The position numbers were made by a program, and so were the translations under genes. From assembly GCA_030374805.1 (NCBI GenBank), contig JARGSG010000116.1, positions 117,125 through 181,124 of the forward strand: a stretch of DNA of 64,000 bases, given 5' to 3'. The DNA comes from Gracilaria gracilis (taxonomy: Eukaryota > Rhodophyta > Florideophyceae > Gracilariales > Gracilariaceae). How positions within the stretch are numbered: position 1 is the first letter of the stretch; every line of letters starts with the position of its first letter. The notes under the pieces were generated by a model that saw only the letters and a list, made by a program, of their open reading frames with translations, did not search any database and had not been told where the DNA came from. This document shows, piece after piece, positions 33,414-43,541 of this stretch.

Positions 33414-34376
33414 CCAGGGAATGCAGAGTTCTCGTCTTTGTCGTCTCCGCTGCAAGCAAACTGCCTACGTAGAGATGTGACACCCAGACGGGATGCGCAT
33501 CCGGAGACACCGGGCCACGACGTGGAAAGTACCTCTGGCGCAGTACTGCCGCCGATTAAGGACGCGCAGGCCTGCAACAGCAGCGGCGCTATTCAAAGCC
33601 CGACGTCCGGAAACACACACGGAGACGCACCGCCACTGAGGAAGGGAGGCAAGACAAATGTTGCCCCGTCAGCGGAGAAAACCGATCACACGGAAGAGAG
33701 ATTGGTTGTGAGAGACCGTGCTGTGACGGCAGACCCAAGTTTGGGAAGGGTAATCGACTTAGTCAATGACGGAGCCGGAACGTCAGAGCACATGCCCATA
33801 TCAGTACAGGTGGACACCCCACTAGGTGGAAAAAAGCCAAGTAAGTTGGACGCGCGCACGGCGCGACACGTGCCACGAACCGTTGGTGCACCGACTCCCT
33901 TGAAGGGTGACAATGCACATGGCAGTGCACGCCGTAGGGACACGCATGACACGGAGGGTGCCACAGAAAGTGACGAGCCGTCAAAAAACGGTAGTTCCGT
34001 AATTGCGACGGCTCACCACGGCCCCAAGACGGTTGGAGCCACACGGGCCGTCGTGGACGGCGAACCGTCATCAAGGCACGTGACGGAACACCGCCCGCTA
34101 GCCCCCGGCACGGAGGTTTGTTCCCCGTCGATCGGGACGATCTCGCCGAAACACCGAAAGCTCGTAGTCCGTCCAGACGGGCCCCCGCAGCAGCTCTACA
34201 AGGAAGTTGCTTCAGGCCCCTCACCGGAGACTGTAACTTTCCGTGGAGCTCCCTGGGGAGCACGACTGAGACCTGGTGTACAAGATTCATTGCCGTTGAA
34301 ACGGAAGTCGAGGTCAATTGCCCGCATAAGCCACGACAGTGGAAGAGAAATCCGCCCTCCAACTGAAAACCGTTGA
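33129..34376 (+). CDS. Unrecognised low-complexity frame in the Gypsy-2 3' region
   Basis: An uninterrupted frame of 415 codons lies downstream of integrase, rich in Asp, Thr, Ser, Pro, Arg and Gly, with no domain I recognise. It begins without an ATG and includes the 165 bp duplication. No frame breaks occur over 1.2 kb, while every canonical gene of the same element has several. This may reflect GC-rich composition (few stop-like triplets), a late-expressed accessory protein, or a structured RNA region. No counterpart exists in the truncated Gypsy-4. Confidence 0.35.
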   Translation: MQTDCATARDTARDGVREALPSQTENTRTCDSKRPADSQMGDAHPSYAAALQSTRLEMDSAPARDTTGDGVSEALRSRTGSTRTCDSKCPADSPMPGNAEFSSLSSPLQANCLRRDVTPRRDAHPETPGHDVESTSGAVLPPIKDAQACNSSGAIQSPTSGNTHGDAPPLRKGGKTNVAPSAEKTDHTEERLVVRDRAVTADPSLGRVIDLVNDGAGTSEHMPISVQVDTPLGGKKPSKLDARTARHVPRTVGAPTPLKGDNAHGSARRRDTHDTEGATESDEPSKNGSSVIATAHHGPKTVGATRAVVDGEPSSRHVTEHRPLAPGTEVCSPSIGTISPKHRKLVVRPDGPPQQLYKEVASGPSPETVTFRGAPWGARLRPGVQDSLPLKRKSRSIARISHDSGREIRPPTENR

Positions 34377-35005
34377 ACCGCCATGGATTAGGACTCACTG
34401 TTCAATCCGCCAGAGCGGAATGTCTACGAACGCGAGTTCGTAGTGGACCGTATAGTGAAGCACGGCCGACACTCTGCTGGAGAGCTGGTAAACCAAGTAT
34501 GTTGGTACGGGTACCCTCCTTTGGAAGACACAGACGAACCTATCGAGCATCTGCCTCGCCCGAAGGTACTTCAATAACACCGGAGGACCGGCACGCCGAC
34601 ACTGGAAACGCTCGACAAAGCCCAAGTGGGTTAGAGCCCACACTAGCTACGCCGCTCACGCGGAACACTTGTCGCTTCGGTAGACAGGCCACTATACAGT
34701 GGAACGGAAGAAGAAGACGAAGAAGAAGCCTGAGGAGAGGAAGTCAAAGAACTGGAATTTGCCGCTTCAAGCGGAATACCTCCCTTAGATAAGGAGCAGC
34801 TGCCCCTCGCGTGGTGCTGCCGCCTGAAGAGGGGGAGGGATGAAGAGAATTTGCTAAAAGCTGGTAGCAACCGGAAATATTTAATGATATGGCCAAGGTA
34901 TATTGGTATCTACGGAGTTCGATCACATGCCGGACGGCCCGGAATCAGACCCACGATCTTCGGCGAACCTCTGAGCCGCAAGGCCTTGCAACTGAGCCAA
35001 GTCGG

Positions 35006-36606
35006 TCACCGTGTCAAACATGGGCACACCCATAACGCGAGGGAAATTGCGGATAAAGATCGCCTGGGGTCGGTACTTGAACCTGCTACGCCCGCAGAGG
35101 CGGGGGACTGCCACGCGCCAGCTGCGTGGGGCGTACCCTGCACTACCGCATCAGCGGATCCGCCGTCATCTCCGGTTACGTCGACCACATCGATATGCTG
35201 GTCCACTCCCTGGTCCATAGGGCTTCCTGCCTCATCAAGGATCTCGTCGTCCTCGTCTTCGACGAAGAAGAACCCGCGAGGATGACCCTCTGGGGTACTC
35301 CGCTCGACCTGACGCCGCTCCCGCGCTTCGACGGCTGTGACTATGTCCCATTCCCATGGATCGAAGTATACAAAGTCGCCAGCGTTGACGTCGCGTCTGG
35401 GAGACCGGTATGTCCCCCGACGGATACCCTTGGAGACATGACTGGCAGGCACGGAGTCCAAATCTACACCGTCGATGACCTCCACCAAGGACACCACTTC
35501 CCGCGCGTTGCGGACAGATCCGAGCACATCGGTGAGGTCTAAATTCTGAATGGATTGGCGAATCATCTCCGGCACAAACCAAAGCCGGTAGTGATCATAC
35601 GCATCCCAGAGAAGGAACGCCGTGACACGGACAGTCCACTCGGTGGCAAGGATGCTCCAAAGGCCGCGCGGCGGATTCTTCATGTAGTACGACCCGACTT
35701 ATGTCAGGCATGGGGGGAGTTCCACATGGCACCCTCAAGGGACCTCGACCGCAGACCAGAACGATGGCAGCGGAACGTATCGCCCTTGACGGTAACGCGC
35801 CGCGATTCGCTCAACCTCCGAGCATTGGTACGGCATCAAAATCTCGAAGCGGGATCTCCACTTCCTCTCGTGACGGAGACCTTCGAAGAACTCGCGCCGC
35901 GGTGCCTTGCAGAGGTATCGGAACTCGGCACAAAGAATCGGACGAGCCCAAAGGATAAGATCCTGGTGGGGCTGGACGACATCCGCAAAGTGGTCAATCT
36001 CGTAGAAGGCAACAGCCTGTCGATCTCCGTACTCAACCTCGCCGAACGTACGGTAGTAGGCCTCGTCGAACCCGTAATGGGACGGAACTGGATGCTCGAT
36101 TGGAGCACGGAAATGTCGCGCATACCCAATGCGGGCAATCTCCCGGAGAGCGAACGCCTGGCTCTCGCTTCTCGTATACCAGAGAGAATCTGGATGGACC
36201 ATGATACGGGCGAGCCATTCCCATGAGCGGACAAAGCTAACGAGAAGCCCTCCAGGGAGATAACCGTCAATGGCGTAGGGGTTGATCAACGCTTCATTCC
36301 GAACGGCCTCGGCATGGAACCACGGGGCTTGTACCAACAGAGCGCTATGGCTGGGGGGTCGCGTACGCGAAGACTCCCAAGACTGGGCCATCCTCCCGTA
36401 TTTTTCGGCACGCTGGCATGGAACCAATCCCACACGGAAGCTGGATCAAGAGTCGTTGCCGTCGCAACGGACATCGCGGCAGAAGCGGAAGCCCCGGACA
36501 ATTGGGGCAAGGGCACCGACCGGAACCGCGGTCCGGCAGCTGTCAGTCGCACAGTCCCACCCGTGGGAGCACCGGGGCTACCCGAGGTGTTGTTGTTGGT
36601 AGGCAT
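35006..36606 (-). pseudogene. Antisense gene in the Gypsy-2 3' region
   Basis: On the minus strand an ATG at 36606 opens a Ser/Thr/Ala-rich segment and then DPASVWDWFHASVPKNTGGW. After one frameshift near 36380 a single frame runs from about 36433 to 35006, with only two stops (35735 and near 35700). Recognisable stretches are YLPGGLLVSFVRSWEWLARI, HYGFDEAYYRTFGEVEYGD, FLLWDAYDHYRLWFVPEM, DVNAGDFVYFDPWEWDI and a C-terminal acidic tract (FVEDEDDEILDEAG). This is about 530 residues of protein-like composition with aromatic-rich motifs. I recognise no family. Antisense genes between integrase and the 3' LTR are known in some plant Gypsy lineages. I infer a similar accessory gene here. Confidence 0.55.
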
Positions 36607-36755
36607 CGCTGTGTTGATGATGGTCGAAGGTGCCAAGTATGGTACGAGTGCCAAGTTGTTGGAATCCTAGTTGTCGGTGGGCTCATCGCCGGAGTTCGGA
36701 TTGTATAGGCCCATGATGGGAAGCGATGAGCCGAAAGAGTTGAAAGTTTCAGCCT

Positions 36756-36768
36756 GAGGAGGGGGGGA
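36756..36768 (+). promoter_or_regulatory. Gypsy-2 polypurine tract
   Basis: GAGGAGGGGGGGA lies directly against the 3' LTR, the position and composition of the plus-strand DNA primer of LTR retrotransposons. Confidence 0.85.
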
Positions 36769-37618
36769 TGAAAAGCAATTGTCCTTGGCAGAGACTGAAG
36801 GGGATGCCGCTCACATATCCGTTGTTATTTTTGGCTGAACTTTCTACTATTATGAAGTCTATTTGCCTATTTAGCCCGGATCAGTGATCCGCCTATGAAG
36901 GGTAGGATTAGCGCGACACGTGTGTGCCCGCGCCCGATTACCGGATGCGCCGTTGCAAGCGTGCCATGGAGGTACACGTGGGTAGTGTTGGCCGGCGTGC
37001 CAGGTACTTAGATATTTTAGTGATATTTGTCAGCCGTATATAAGTGGCGGCACTTGCCGCCACTGTACGGGAAGTAAACCTCAACGAGACTTTGGCTCTA
37101 GCTTGAGTTGCTCTTGCGCACGGTCTTTCGACCCATTCCTGGGAAACACCGCCGCTTATCCGGACAAGGTATCCACCTCCGTCACTGAAAAGCACCGATC
37201 CGTGGTTAGGACCTTTTATTTATCATTCTTTCGTACACTCTTTCTGTTTTCCCGTCTTACGGCTTCGTTACACTTCGCCCTGTTGTACAGGTTTGCCCTT
37301 TTCTTCCCGAGATTATTCCCCGCTCTCACAAGTCTGTGCTCCGCACTGCGGCTCGTTATTCTACCTTTTATCTGGCCCCTTTTGTTACGGGATACGCCAC
37401 ACCCAGTGCATTCCATACTTTTGGCACCCCGATTGCCACCCCCAACCTCCGTCTGTACGTCAGAAAGAGGCCGCCGGAGTTACGCTGGGCACGTGTCGGC
37501 CTCATCGGAGGGTTCTGCCACTGCCCCGCCCCAATAGGGAGCAAGGCTGAACACCTTGTGTACGTAGCCGCTGGCGCGGTTTGTGTTCTTTCTTTCCGTT
37601 CCCGGCTCTGCACCCAAA
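36769..37618 (+). repeat. Gypsy-2 3' LTR
   Basis: It begins TGAAAAGCAATTG and ends CACCCAAA, and is the partner of 25932-26781 with the same length. Its TATATAAG box is at 37037-37044. It is followed by TTTTAT, the right copy of the target duplication, and the R unit resumes. Confidence 0.9.
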
Positions 37619-38047
37619 TTTTATCAAATCGAAGAGAAAGACTGAACTTTTTCTTAACTCTACTTTTGAGAGATACTCCGTTCAATACTACAGAAACAAA
37701 TTTTCTTATTTTAACCAAACCACCTCAAGAAACTCCAAGACTGTAACGGTATTTGAAAGTGTATATCTGGGCTCTTTTGATTTCCTTTTATCGGTGAAAA
37801 AAGTTCTCCATTCGTGCTTTCCTGAGGTTGCGTTATATATGCAGATTACACGTGTACACGTTACTGGACATTTTTTGCTCCTAACTTTTGCCGAAATGCA
37901 TATCTTGGACACAGCGGGTGCCGGCTTCTTCAGTGTTTCAATATCCAGGTAACACTTGATCACAGCTGATACATGGTTCACTAGTACGGGGGACAAATGG
38001 ATGCGAAAGAGGGATATGTGAAAATAGCGGTCCCGATTTTGGCCTAG
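37619..38047 (+). repeat. Tandem unit R1, piece d
   Basis: The end of unit 1, from TTTTATCAAATCGAAGAG to TTTTGGCCTAG, is collinear with 39715-40140. The four pieces of unit 1 (268, 1283, 82 and 429 bases) sum to one unit after allowing for target duplications and the lost first ~35 bases. Confidence 0.88.
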
Positions 38048-40140
38048 GAACTTAAATTTCTGTGCATATGAATTCGATCAAGTACTAGTGAAGGTCACAC
38101 ATACGATTTCATTGCAATTAGCATCAAAATCTCACAATAAATTCCGGTACGTTTTATGATTGGTTTTTGATTTGTGGGGGGAATTCTCAAGGACCACGTA
38201 CTACCAAAAATATTTCCACATTATGTGTTGGTAAGACTGCCAGTGCCTCACGTTCCTACAATACCCAACGCTGTGGACGCAACGGAACATTAAAAAGACC
38301 GCCCTTTCTGTCTTTTGCAAACGATAAGAAACAAAAGATGGATATAATACCGCTGTTGAAAGACAGCTTCTGTTCAAAGAATTCGAGAAGAATTTTGGCA
38401 TTGCGCAACGTCAAAATGTCACAACAGGTAATGGATTATTTGTGATCTTCTGACGCAACAGCGACTCCCCACTAATGCGTCGCCTCTGTGTTTTCGGTGC
38501 GTTACAAGCGCAGTGTATACAGCCGTAGAAAAGCTTCCTAAAAGCGATCCCTCCGGGAAACGCCAAGGACTACGGAGACCCTTGCTTCGGCAAATCTGTT
38601 TTGGTCTATACTTCTTTTTAAATTCAGGGATGGTCAATATGCAAGAATGTACATATTTAAAATTCACGATATAAAAGTTGAAATGGTCCGAAATGTTTCT
38701 GAAAGGGAGACAACCAAGATGCATTTAGTTAAAAAAGCCAGCAAATTGGTTCCTAAAGAAGAATACAGATCGTGATTGGACAAAATATATTAATGAAACG
38801 TGGTGGATGTGTTCTGCAAATGTTGGCCTAAACGTTTTGTGTGACAACAAAAAGTGTAGGCAAACAAAACTTTCCGCCCATTGTCGAAGGTTTTGGAAAG
38901 TTTTCGAACAGTTTTTCTCCACATTTACCGGAGGTTTGGCACAAAATCGAAGATCAGAGGATGTACGTTCTACTTTGTTCTAGACGTAGAAGCGTAAAGA
39001 ACGATGCATCTCTGAATCCAATCGGCCCTCCGAGGGCTCGGAAGCTTGATGGTCCTCTATTGGTTGAGCTTTCTACGCCCGTTGCCATATGTGCAAGTTT
39101 TGGATAGGTTCCATTTTTTTTTTTTGTTCTCTGGTAGCGGTTTGCGTATACAACTTATTTTTTGTGTTCCCTTGATCCTCTTGACGCTCAATTGCCACAC
39201 TGGTGCCAACAGGTGGATGAATTTTGCGTCTGGCAGAGGTCAAAAGCGCTTTTGAAGAGAACCTAATCGAACGCCTCCAAATGTCTGCGGTCCAACTCAC
39301 GTTGTACTATTTGGTTCCAGAGTGGAGAATGAAAATTATCTACAGCGTTGTCTTTCTCAAACCACCTGTGCCTTTGCCTCCATTCAATTCGTGAATTAAG
39401 AACCCCCTGGACGAATTTAATGTCATTAGCCACACGTCCAGTGTCGGTAGCGATGAAATCGTTGCCGTCGAAGAAAATCAGTAAAGCCTACCATCGCCTC
39501 TTGCCACCACAGAAAAGCGCAGGGCACAGTGAGGACGTGTGTTTAGAACAATTTCGTAAAAGTCGTTCCAAAACAGCCACTGTTTTGGGTTCAAGAGATA
39601 TTTTTTAACGAGCGAGTCGTCAGTTTAAAGGCCTATTAAGGTCGACTATTTCTTTCCACTTTTATACGACGAAATTTCATTAAATACAAACCATCGATTC
39701 CTTACTGTCAATTATATCAAATCGAAGAGAAAGACTGAACTTTTTCTTAACTCTACTTTTGAGAGATACTCCGTTCAATACTACAGAAACAAATTTTCTT
39801 ATTTTAATCCAACCACCTCAAAAAACTCCAAGACTGTAACGGTATTTGAAAGTGTATATCTGGGCTCTTTTGATTTCCTTTTATCGGGGAAAAGAGTTCT
39901 CCATTCGTGCTTTCCTGAGGTTGCGTTATATATGCAGGTTCCACGTGTACACGTTACAGCACATTTTTCGCTCGTGACTTTGGCCGAAATACATATCTTG
40001 GACACAGCGGGTGCCGGCTTCTTCAGTGTTTCAATATCCAGGTAACACGTGATCACAGCTGATACATGGTTCACTAGTACGGGGGACAAATGGATGCGAA
40101 AGAGGGATATGTGAAAATAGCGGTCCCGATTTTGGCCTAA
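38048..40140 (+). repeat. Tandem unit R2 (2,093 bp)
   Basis: A complete unit, from GAACTTAAATTTCTGTGC to TTTTGGCCTAA. It is nearly identical to units 3-5 and is followed by Harb-A1 at TAA (40138-40140). No protein family is recognised. A minus frame reading FFDGNDFIATDTGRVASD (about 39480-39430) and another at 40090-39799 (YLDIETLKKPAPAVSKI) are kept in all complete units, but the copies are too alike for that to prove coding. Confidence 0.92.
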
Positions 40141-41020
40141 GGGCATCCCCACCGTCTGGCCCAAAACCCAAACTCTAAACTATGGTTCGGCGTAAAGGCG
40201 AATTAACACCCCAACGTCATGCCCCAAAACTCAAAAGCACTCCCAAATTTTTTAGACGAACCCAAACCGAGAAGGATTTGGGAGAGCTGCCCAAAAGACA
40301 TTAACCACCGCATCTGCCTCTTCTGCAGTCCGAGAGCACCCGCGCCAGGAACCTGGGATGCTGCGCGGTGTCGCCGGGCTTCAGAGCAGGCACACCTTCC
40401 GCGCCCATGACTACGCGCATCTTTGCTGTGGTTGAGAACGACGTCTTTCTGTCACTAGCACTGCAGCTGGACACTGCCGGGAGTGACCACAGGCTCGAGT
40501 CGTACCTGAATGAAAGCATCCATCTGTCGTTATCAAGACCAGCTGGGATGTACAGCAGCACTTTCCGTAGTATTGCGCGTTACTTTGGAATCATTGTGGG
40601 GCATTACTGGAAGGCCTGTGGCAGGAACACTATGGTACAGAGCAAAACTCAATTCATCTTTATATATCGTTAGCTCCTCAGAACAGGAAACGTGGTCCTG
40701 CCATCTCTTAGCCACTTCTCGTGGTTGTTTTGGCGCGAATAGAATTGGCAAACACTTTGGCGCCAATAGGAAGGTCGGTGTACATTGGCTGTCAGCCTTG
40801 AGCCTGTACCATGATGAAAGGACTGTGATACAATATTCATTGCTCACACTAACAGAAAAAAGAGCATAGGAGCAGTCAACAGGAGTGCGTGGCGGTCCTT
40901 CGGCCACTTCGCAAATATTCGGCGCCTCGTACCTGCTGTTGTATCTGATTTGATTCCGTTGGTCACTTGCTTCACAGCGCGCTCTGTTTCGAAGTTCCTG
41001 TTACTGAATCTACTGCTACA

Positions 41021-42037
41021 ATGAGCACAACGATTCTGGAGACCGGTGAACAAAGCACTCAGAGCACCACTCGTGGAAAGAACCTGGGATGGAGTCCGGC
41101 AGAGACCATGGCGCTTGTACGTGCAGCAGCGGCGGCTTCGACAGATCCAGTAGTGGGATCGTGCATGTCTGCGGCTGAGTGTGGACGTAGAATTCGCGCT
41201 ATATTCATAAAGGACAAGAACAGACCGTCAAACGCTTGCAGTCTTTCTCGCACTGGGTGCGAACTGGACTATCGAAGATGGGACGGGCGTTCAACGGACG
41301 GATGCAGAAGATTTTGGGAAAAGATTCGCGCTGAGTGTACTAAGTTCAAAGCTTGCTATGCACGTGTTCTTGCAATGAAGCTTACCGGAAACCCTGACAA
41401 TGATGCTCTTTTTCGCTGCGCGCAACTACTTTACAGCGATGGTAGCCAGTCGACATCTCACCTCTATGACTGCGTTCGCAATCCAGCGTATCATTGCGCC
41501 AAATCCTTCAAGTACAGGGAGGAGTTTGATTTCTTGGATAGTCAGACAACTCTTATTCATGCTGCAGGGGTGCCTGAAGAGGAGGATCGTAACACATCAC
41601 ACAAACGGCCAGTTGGGTGTAAAGCAGCGAAGAAATTAGTGAAACATAAAGAAGTGGAAACCACGAAGGTGACGCTTGCAGAGTCTATTAATCGATTGGA
41701 GAACATCTTCAATGCTTCTGTAGAGAGCAAACAGAGGATAGCCCAAGTAAAGCTACAGTTGCAGAAACAGAATTTGGAGTGGGAAATGGCGTTGCAACTC
41801 ATGAGTACTGAATCTGGAGCTACTGAAAATAAAAGGCAGCAGATACAGTCGATGCTACGCAAACGCCTGTTGACAACACTGACGGACGAAGCACAAGAGT
41901 CGCCACAAAAGAAACGTGCCCGAGAAGCCAACCATGAGGAGGAGCCAGGAGCCACTGACTCAAGCAGTCCCGTTGAAAGAGAGAATAGAGTCACAGATAC
42001 GCTTCTGCAGCTTGGAACCCACGCCAATTACGCATAA
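41021..42037 (+). CDS. Harb-A1 Myb/SANT-like companion protein
   Basis: This is a 338-residue protein from the ATG at 41021. The N-terminal region (about residues 20-115) has the tryptophan pattern of Myb/SANT-like domains of PIF/Harbinger ORF1: LGWSPAETMALVRAAAAA, DYRRWDGRSTD, CRRFWEKIRAECTKF. A charged middle, a coiled-coil segment (IAQVKLQLQKQNLEWEMALQ) and a basic-acidic tail (SPQKKRAREANHEEEPG) follow. In this superfamily the protein binds element ends, helps import the nuclease, and both are needed for transposition. It ends in Tyr-Ala-stop and overlaps the convergent nuclease gene by 10 bp. An upstream in-frame extension exists but lacks an ATG. Confidence 0.85.
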   Translation: MSTTILETGEQSTQSTTRGKNLGWSPAETMALVRAAAAASTDPVVGSCMSAAECGRRIRAIFIKDKNRPSNACSLSRTGCELDYRRWDGRSTDGCRRFWEKIRAECTKFKACYARVLAMKLTGNPDNDALFRCAQLLYSDGSQSTSHLYDCVRNPAYHCAKSFKYREEFDFLDSQTTLIHAAGVPEEEDRNTSHKRPVGCKAAKKLVKHKEVETTKVTLAESINRLENIFNASVESKQRIAQVKLQLQKQNLEWEMALQLMSTESGATENKRQQIQSMLRKRLLTTLTDEAQESPQKKRAREANHEEEPGATDSSSPVERENRVTDTLLQLGTHANYA

Positions 42038-43344
42038 TCTTCTTCAGCTAGGTTACCATGTCCATTCCAGAAGCATTCAATTAAAGATTCTTGCAAAGTA
42101 GTATGATCAGCTAAACTATCGGCTGGATCACACAATGAGCGCCACACCTCAGCTTGCTGATAACTACAGCTTGGATATGCAATCGTGTTGTATAAAGTTA
42201 GACTCGTCTGCACATCAATTAGTGGCAGTCGAAACTTTGCGGTACCACTGTACCCTCTCTCTTCAGCAATCATATTATGCAAAATTGCACAGCAGAACAC
42301 AATATCCTTGAGGTCATTCAAATTTGAGAGACGAGCAGGTCTGTCCAGAATTTCAAACTGCCCATATAAAGCCGCAAATATACGCTCCACAGCTTTTCGT
42401 GCTGAAGAATGGCCAGCGGTGTAGAGCTTCTCTTTGCGATTCCGCGGATTGGGATGAGGTTTAGCACAGATCCTGTACCTCGGATAGATTCCATCACTTA
42501 AAAAGTACACCCAATCTACAATTCTCCCAGAAATGTTTGTCACTGACCGAACTTCCAGCCATTGCCCATTCCGGATTTTGTTGAACAAAGAGCTGTGATT
42601 CATAATGGAGATATCATTCTTCGCTCCAGGAGCACCGAACATAATGTGCCAAATTCTAAACTGATCATCACAAACGACTTCCATCCTGTTCATTGGCTTT
42701 CCTTCCTTTCCTATATATTGACCCTGCCATCCAACAGGACAATTACTCCACTCCCAACCAGAACAGTCAACCGCACCAAGGCACACGGGGAATCCTAGAG
42801 AAGCATAATGAGACTGTATAGATTTGATTTCAGACACATTTGGGAGGTTGAGATACTCTTCCTTGAAGCAGCAAATGATTTGTTTTGTGAACCTCTTCAA
42901 GGATTCTAGTACTGTGGACTTTTGTAATCTGATATATGAAACAATGCCGTCTGCACAAATTCCTGAGCTAAGTTGAAACAAAGCAGCCGAAAGTTTTTGG
43001 TCAGTTGTTGCTCCAAGGAGGCCGGTTGCATCCGGTTTTTGCAGGAAATAACTGCTCGTGGCACACAAGGCTACTCTTATTCGCTCATATATTGATCTTG
43101 TTACAGAGAATCGTCTTTCAAACTCTTGTACAGTAAAAAGTGGAGGTTCAACATGATTGCGACAAAAATAGTCTTTGTCAAGTTGTTTACTGCCACCATA
43201 CCTACCGATGTTGCGATTTGGTTTCCGGCCACGTACAGATCCAGTATGAGTAGCACCAAGGTTTTCTTTTGAAGCAGTCATACACGTTGTATAGATTATG
43301 TTTATCTCATCGTCTTCGCTGGAAGATGAAGAGTCCGATTCCAT
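42028..43344 (-). CDS. Harb-A1 PIF/Harbinger DDE nuclease (transposase)
   Basis: This is a 438-residue transposase from the ATG at 43344. After an acidic Ser/Asp/Glu start and a helix-turn-helix region (FTVQEFERRFSVTRSIYERI), the DDE_Tnp_4 core is complete. It has FPVCLGAVDCSGWEW (Asp about 193), FGAPGAKNDISIMNHSSLF (Asp about 244) and SSARKAVERIFAALYGQFEI (Glu about 320), with the family motif GWQGQYIGKEGKP between. It cuts element ends in the nucleus with the Myb-like partner. The Val in FPVCLGA is Gly in copy 2 and in the usual FPGCLGA motif, so copy 1 carries a change near the first catalytic residue. Confidence 0.92.
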   Translation of the reverse strand: MESDSSSSSEDDEINIIYTTCMTASKENLGATHTGSVRGRKPNRNIGRYGGSKQLDKDYFCRNHVEPPLFTVQEFERRFSVTRSIYERIRVALCATSSYFLQKPDATGLLGATTDQKLSAALFQLSSGICADGIVSYIRLQKSTVLESLKRFTKQIICCFKEEYLNLPNVSEIKSIQSHYASLGFPVCLGAVDCSGWEWSNCPVGWQGQYIGKEGKPMNRMEVVCDDQFRIWHIMFGAPGAKNDISIMNHSSLFNKIRNGQWLEVRSVTNISGRIVDWVYFLSDGIYPRYRICAKPHPNPRNRKEKLYTAGHSSARKAVERIFAALYGQFEILDRPARLSNLNDLKDIVFCCAILHNMIAEERGYSGTAKFRLPLIDVQTSLTLYNTIAYPSCSYQQAEVWRSLCDPADSLADHTTLQESLIECFWNGHGNLAEEDYA

Positions 43345-43541
43345 TTGGGTGGTGGCAAAATGATGGGTAAGATGACCGTCTTTCGAAGGCACGGTTTAGG
43401 TTGCTTGCTTGGGTTTTGAAACTGATAGGGTGCCTATGATTTTACGGCAGTGATGACAATGTACCTCTATAGTCGTCCAATCAGATCTTTACCAATGTAT
43501 TCTTTTTTTGGGCTTTGTGCTGGCCGGTGGGGATGCCCTAA

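Larger units (their letters stand above)
25932..37618 (+). mobile_element. Gypsy-2: full-length Ty3/Gypsy LTR retrotransposon
   Basis: An 11.7 kb element with two 850 bp LTRs (25932-26781, 36769-37618) is flanked by TTTTAT on both sides (25926-25931 and 37619-37624), inserted in unit R1. Order on the plus strand: LTR, primer-binding site, gag, protease, reverse transcriptase, RNase H, integrase. A 3.9 kb 3' region follows, with a plus frame and an antisense frame, then a polypurine tract and LTR. Protease before reverse transcriptase and integrase last identifies Ty3/Gypsy. The two LTRs differ at roughly one base in 10 to 15 by eye, so the insertion is old. All coding parts have stops. Confidence 0.92.
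40141..43538. mobile_element. Harb-A1: PIF/Harbinger transposon, both genes intact
   Basis: A 3,398 bp element with perfect 14 bp terminal inverted repeats (GGGCATCCCCACCG) continuing imperfectly for about 20 more bases, and a TAA target duplication (40138-40140, 43539-43541). Empty units read GGCCTAG or GGCCTAC followed by GAACTT. A 3 bp T-A-rich target and two genes, a Myb/SANT-like protein and a DDE nuclease, are the marks of PIF/Harbinger. Both frames are open, so this copy could be autonomous. Confidence 0.93.
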
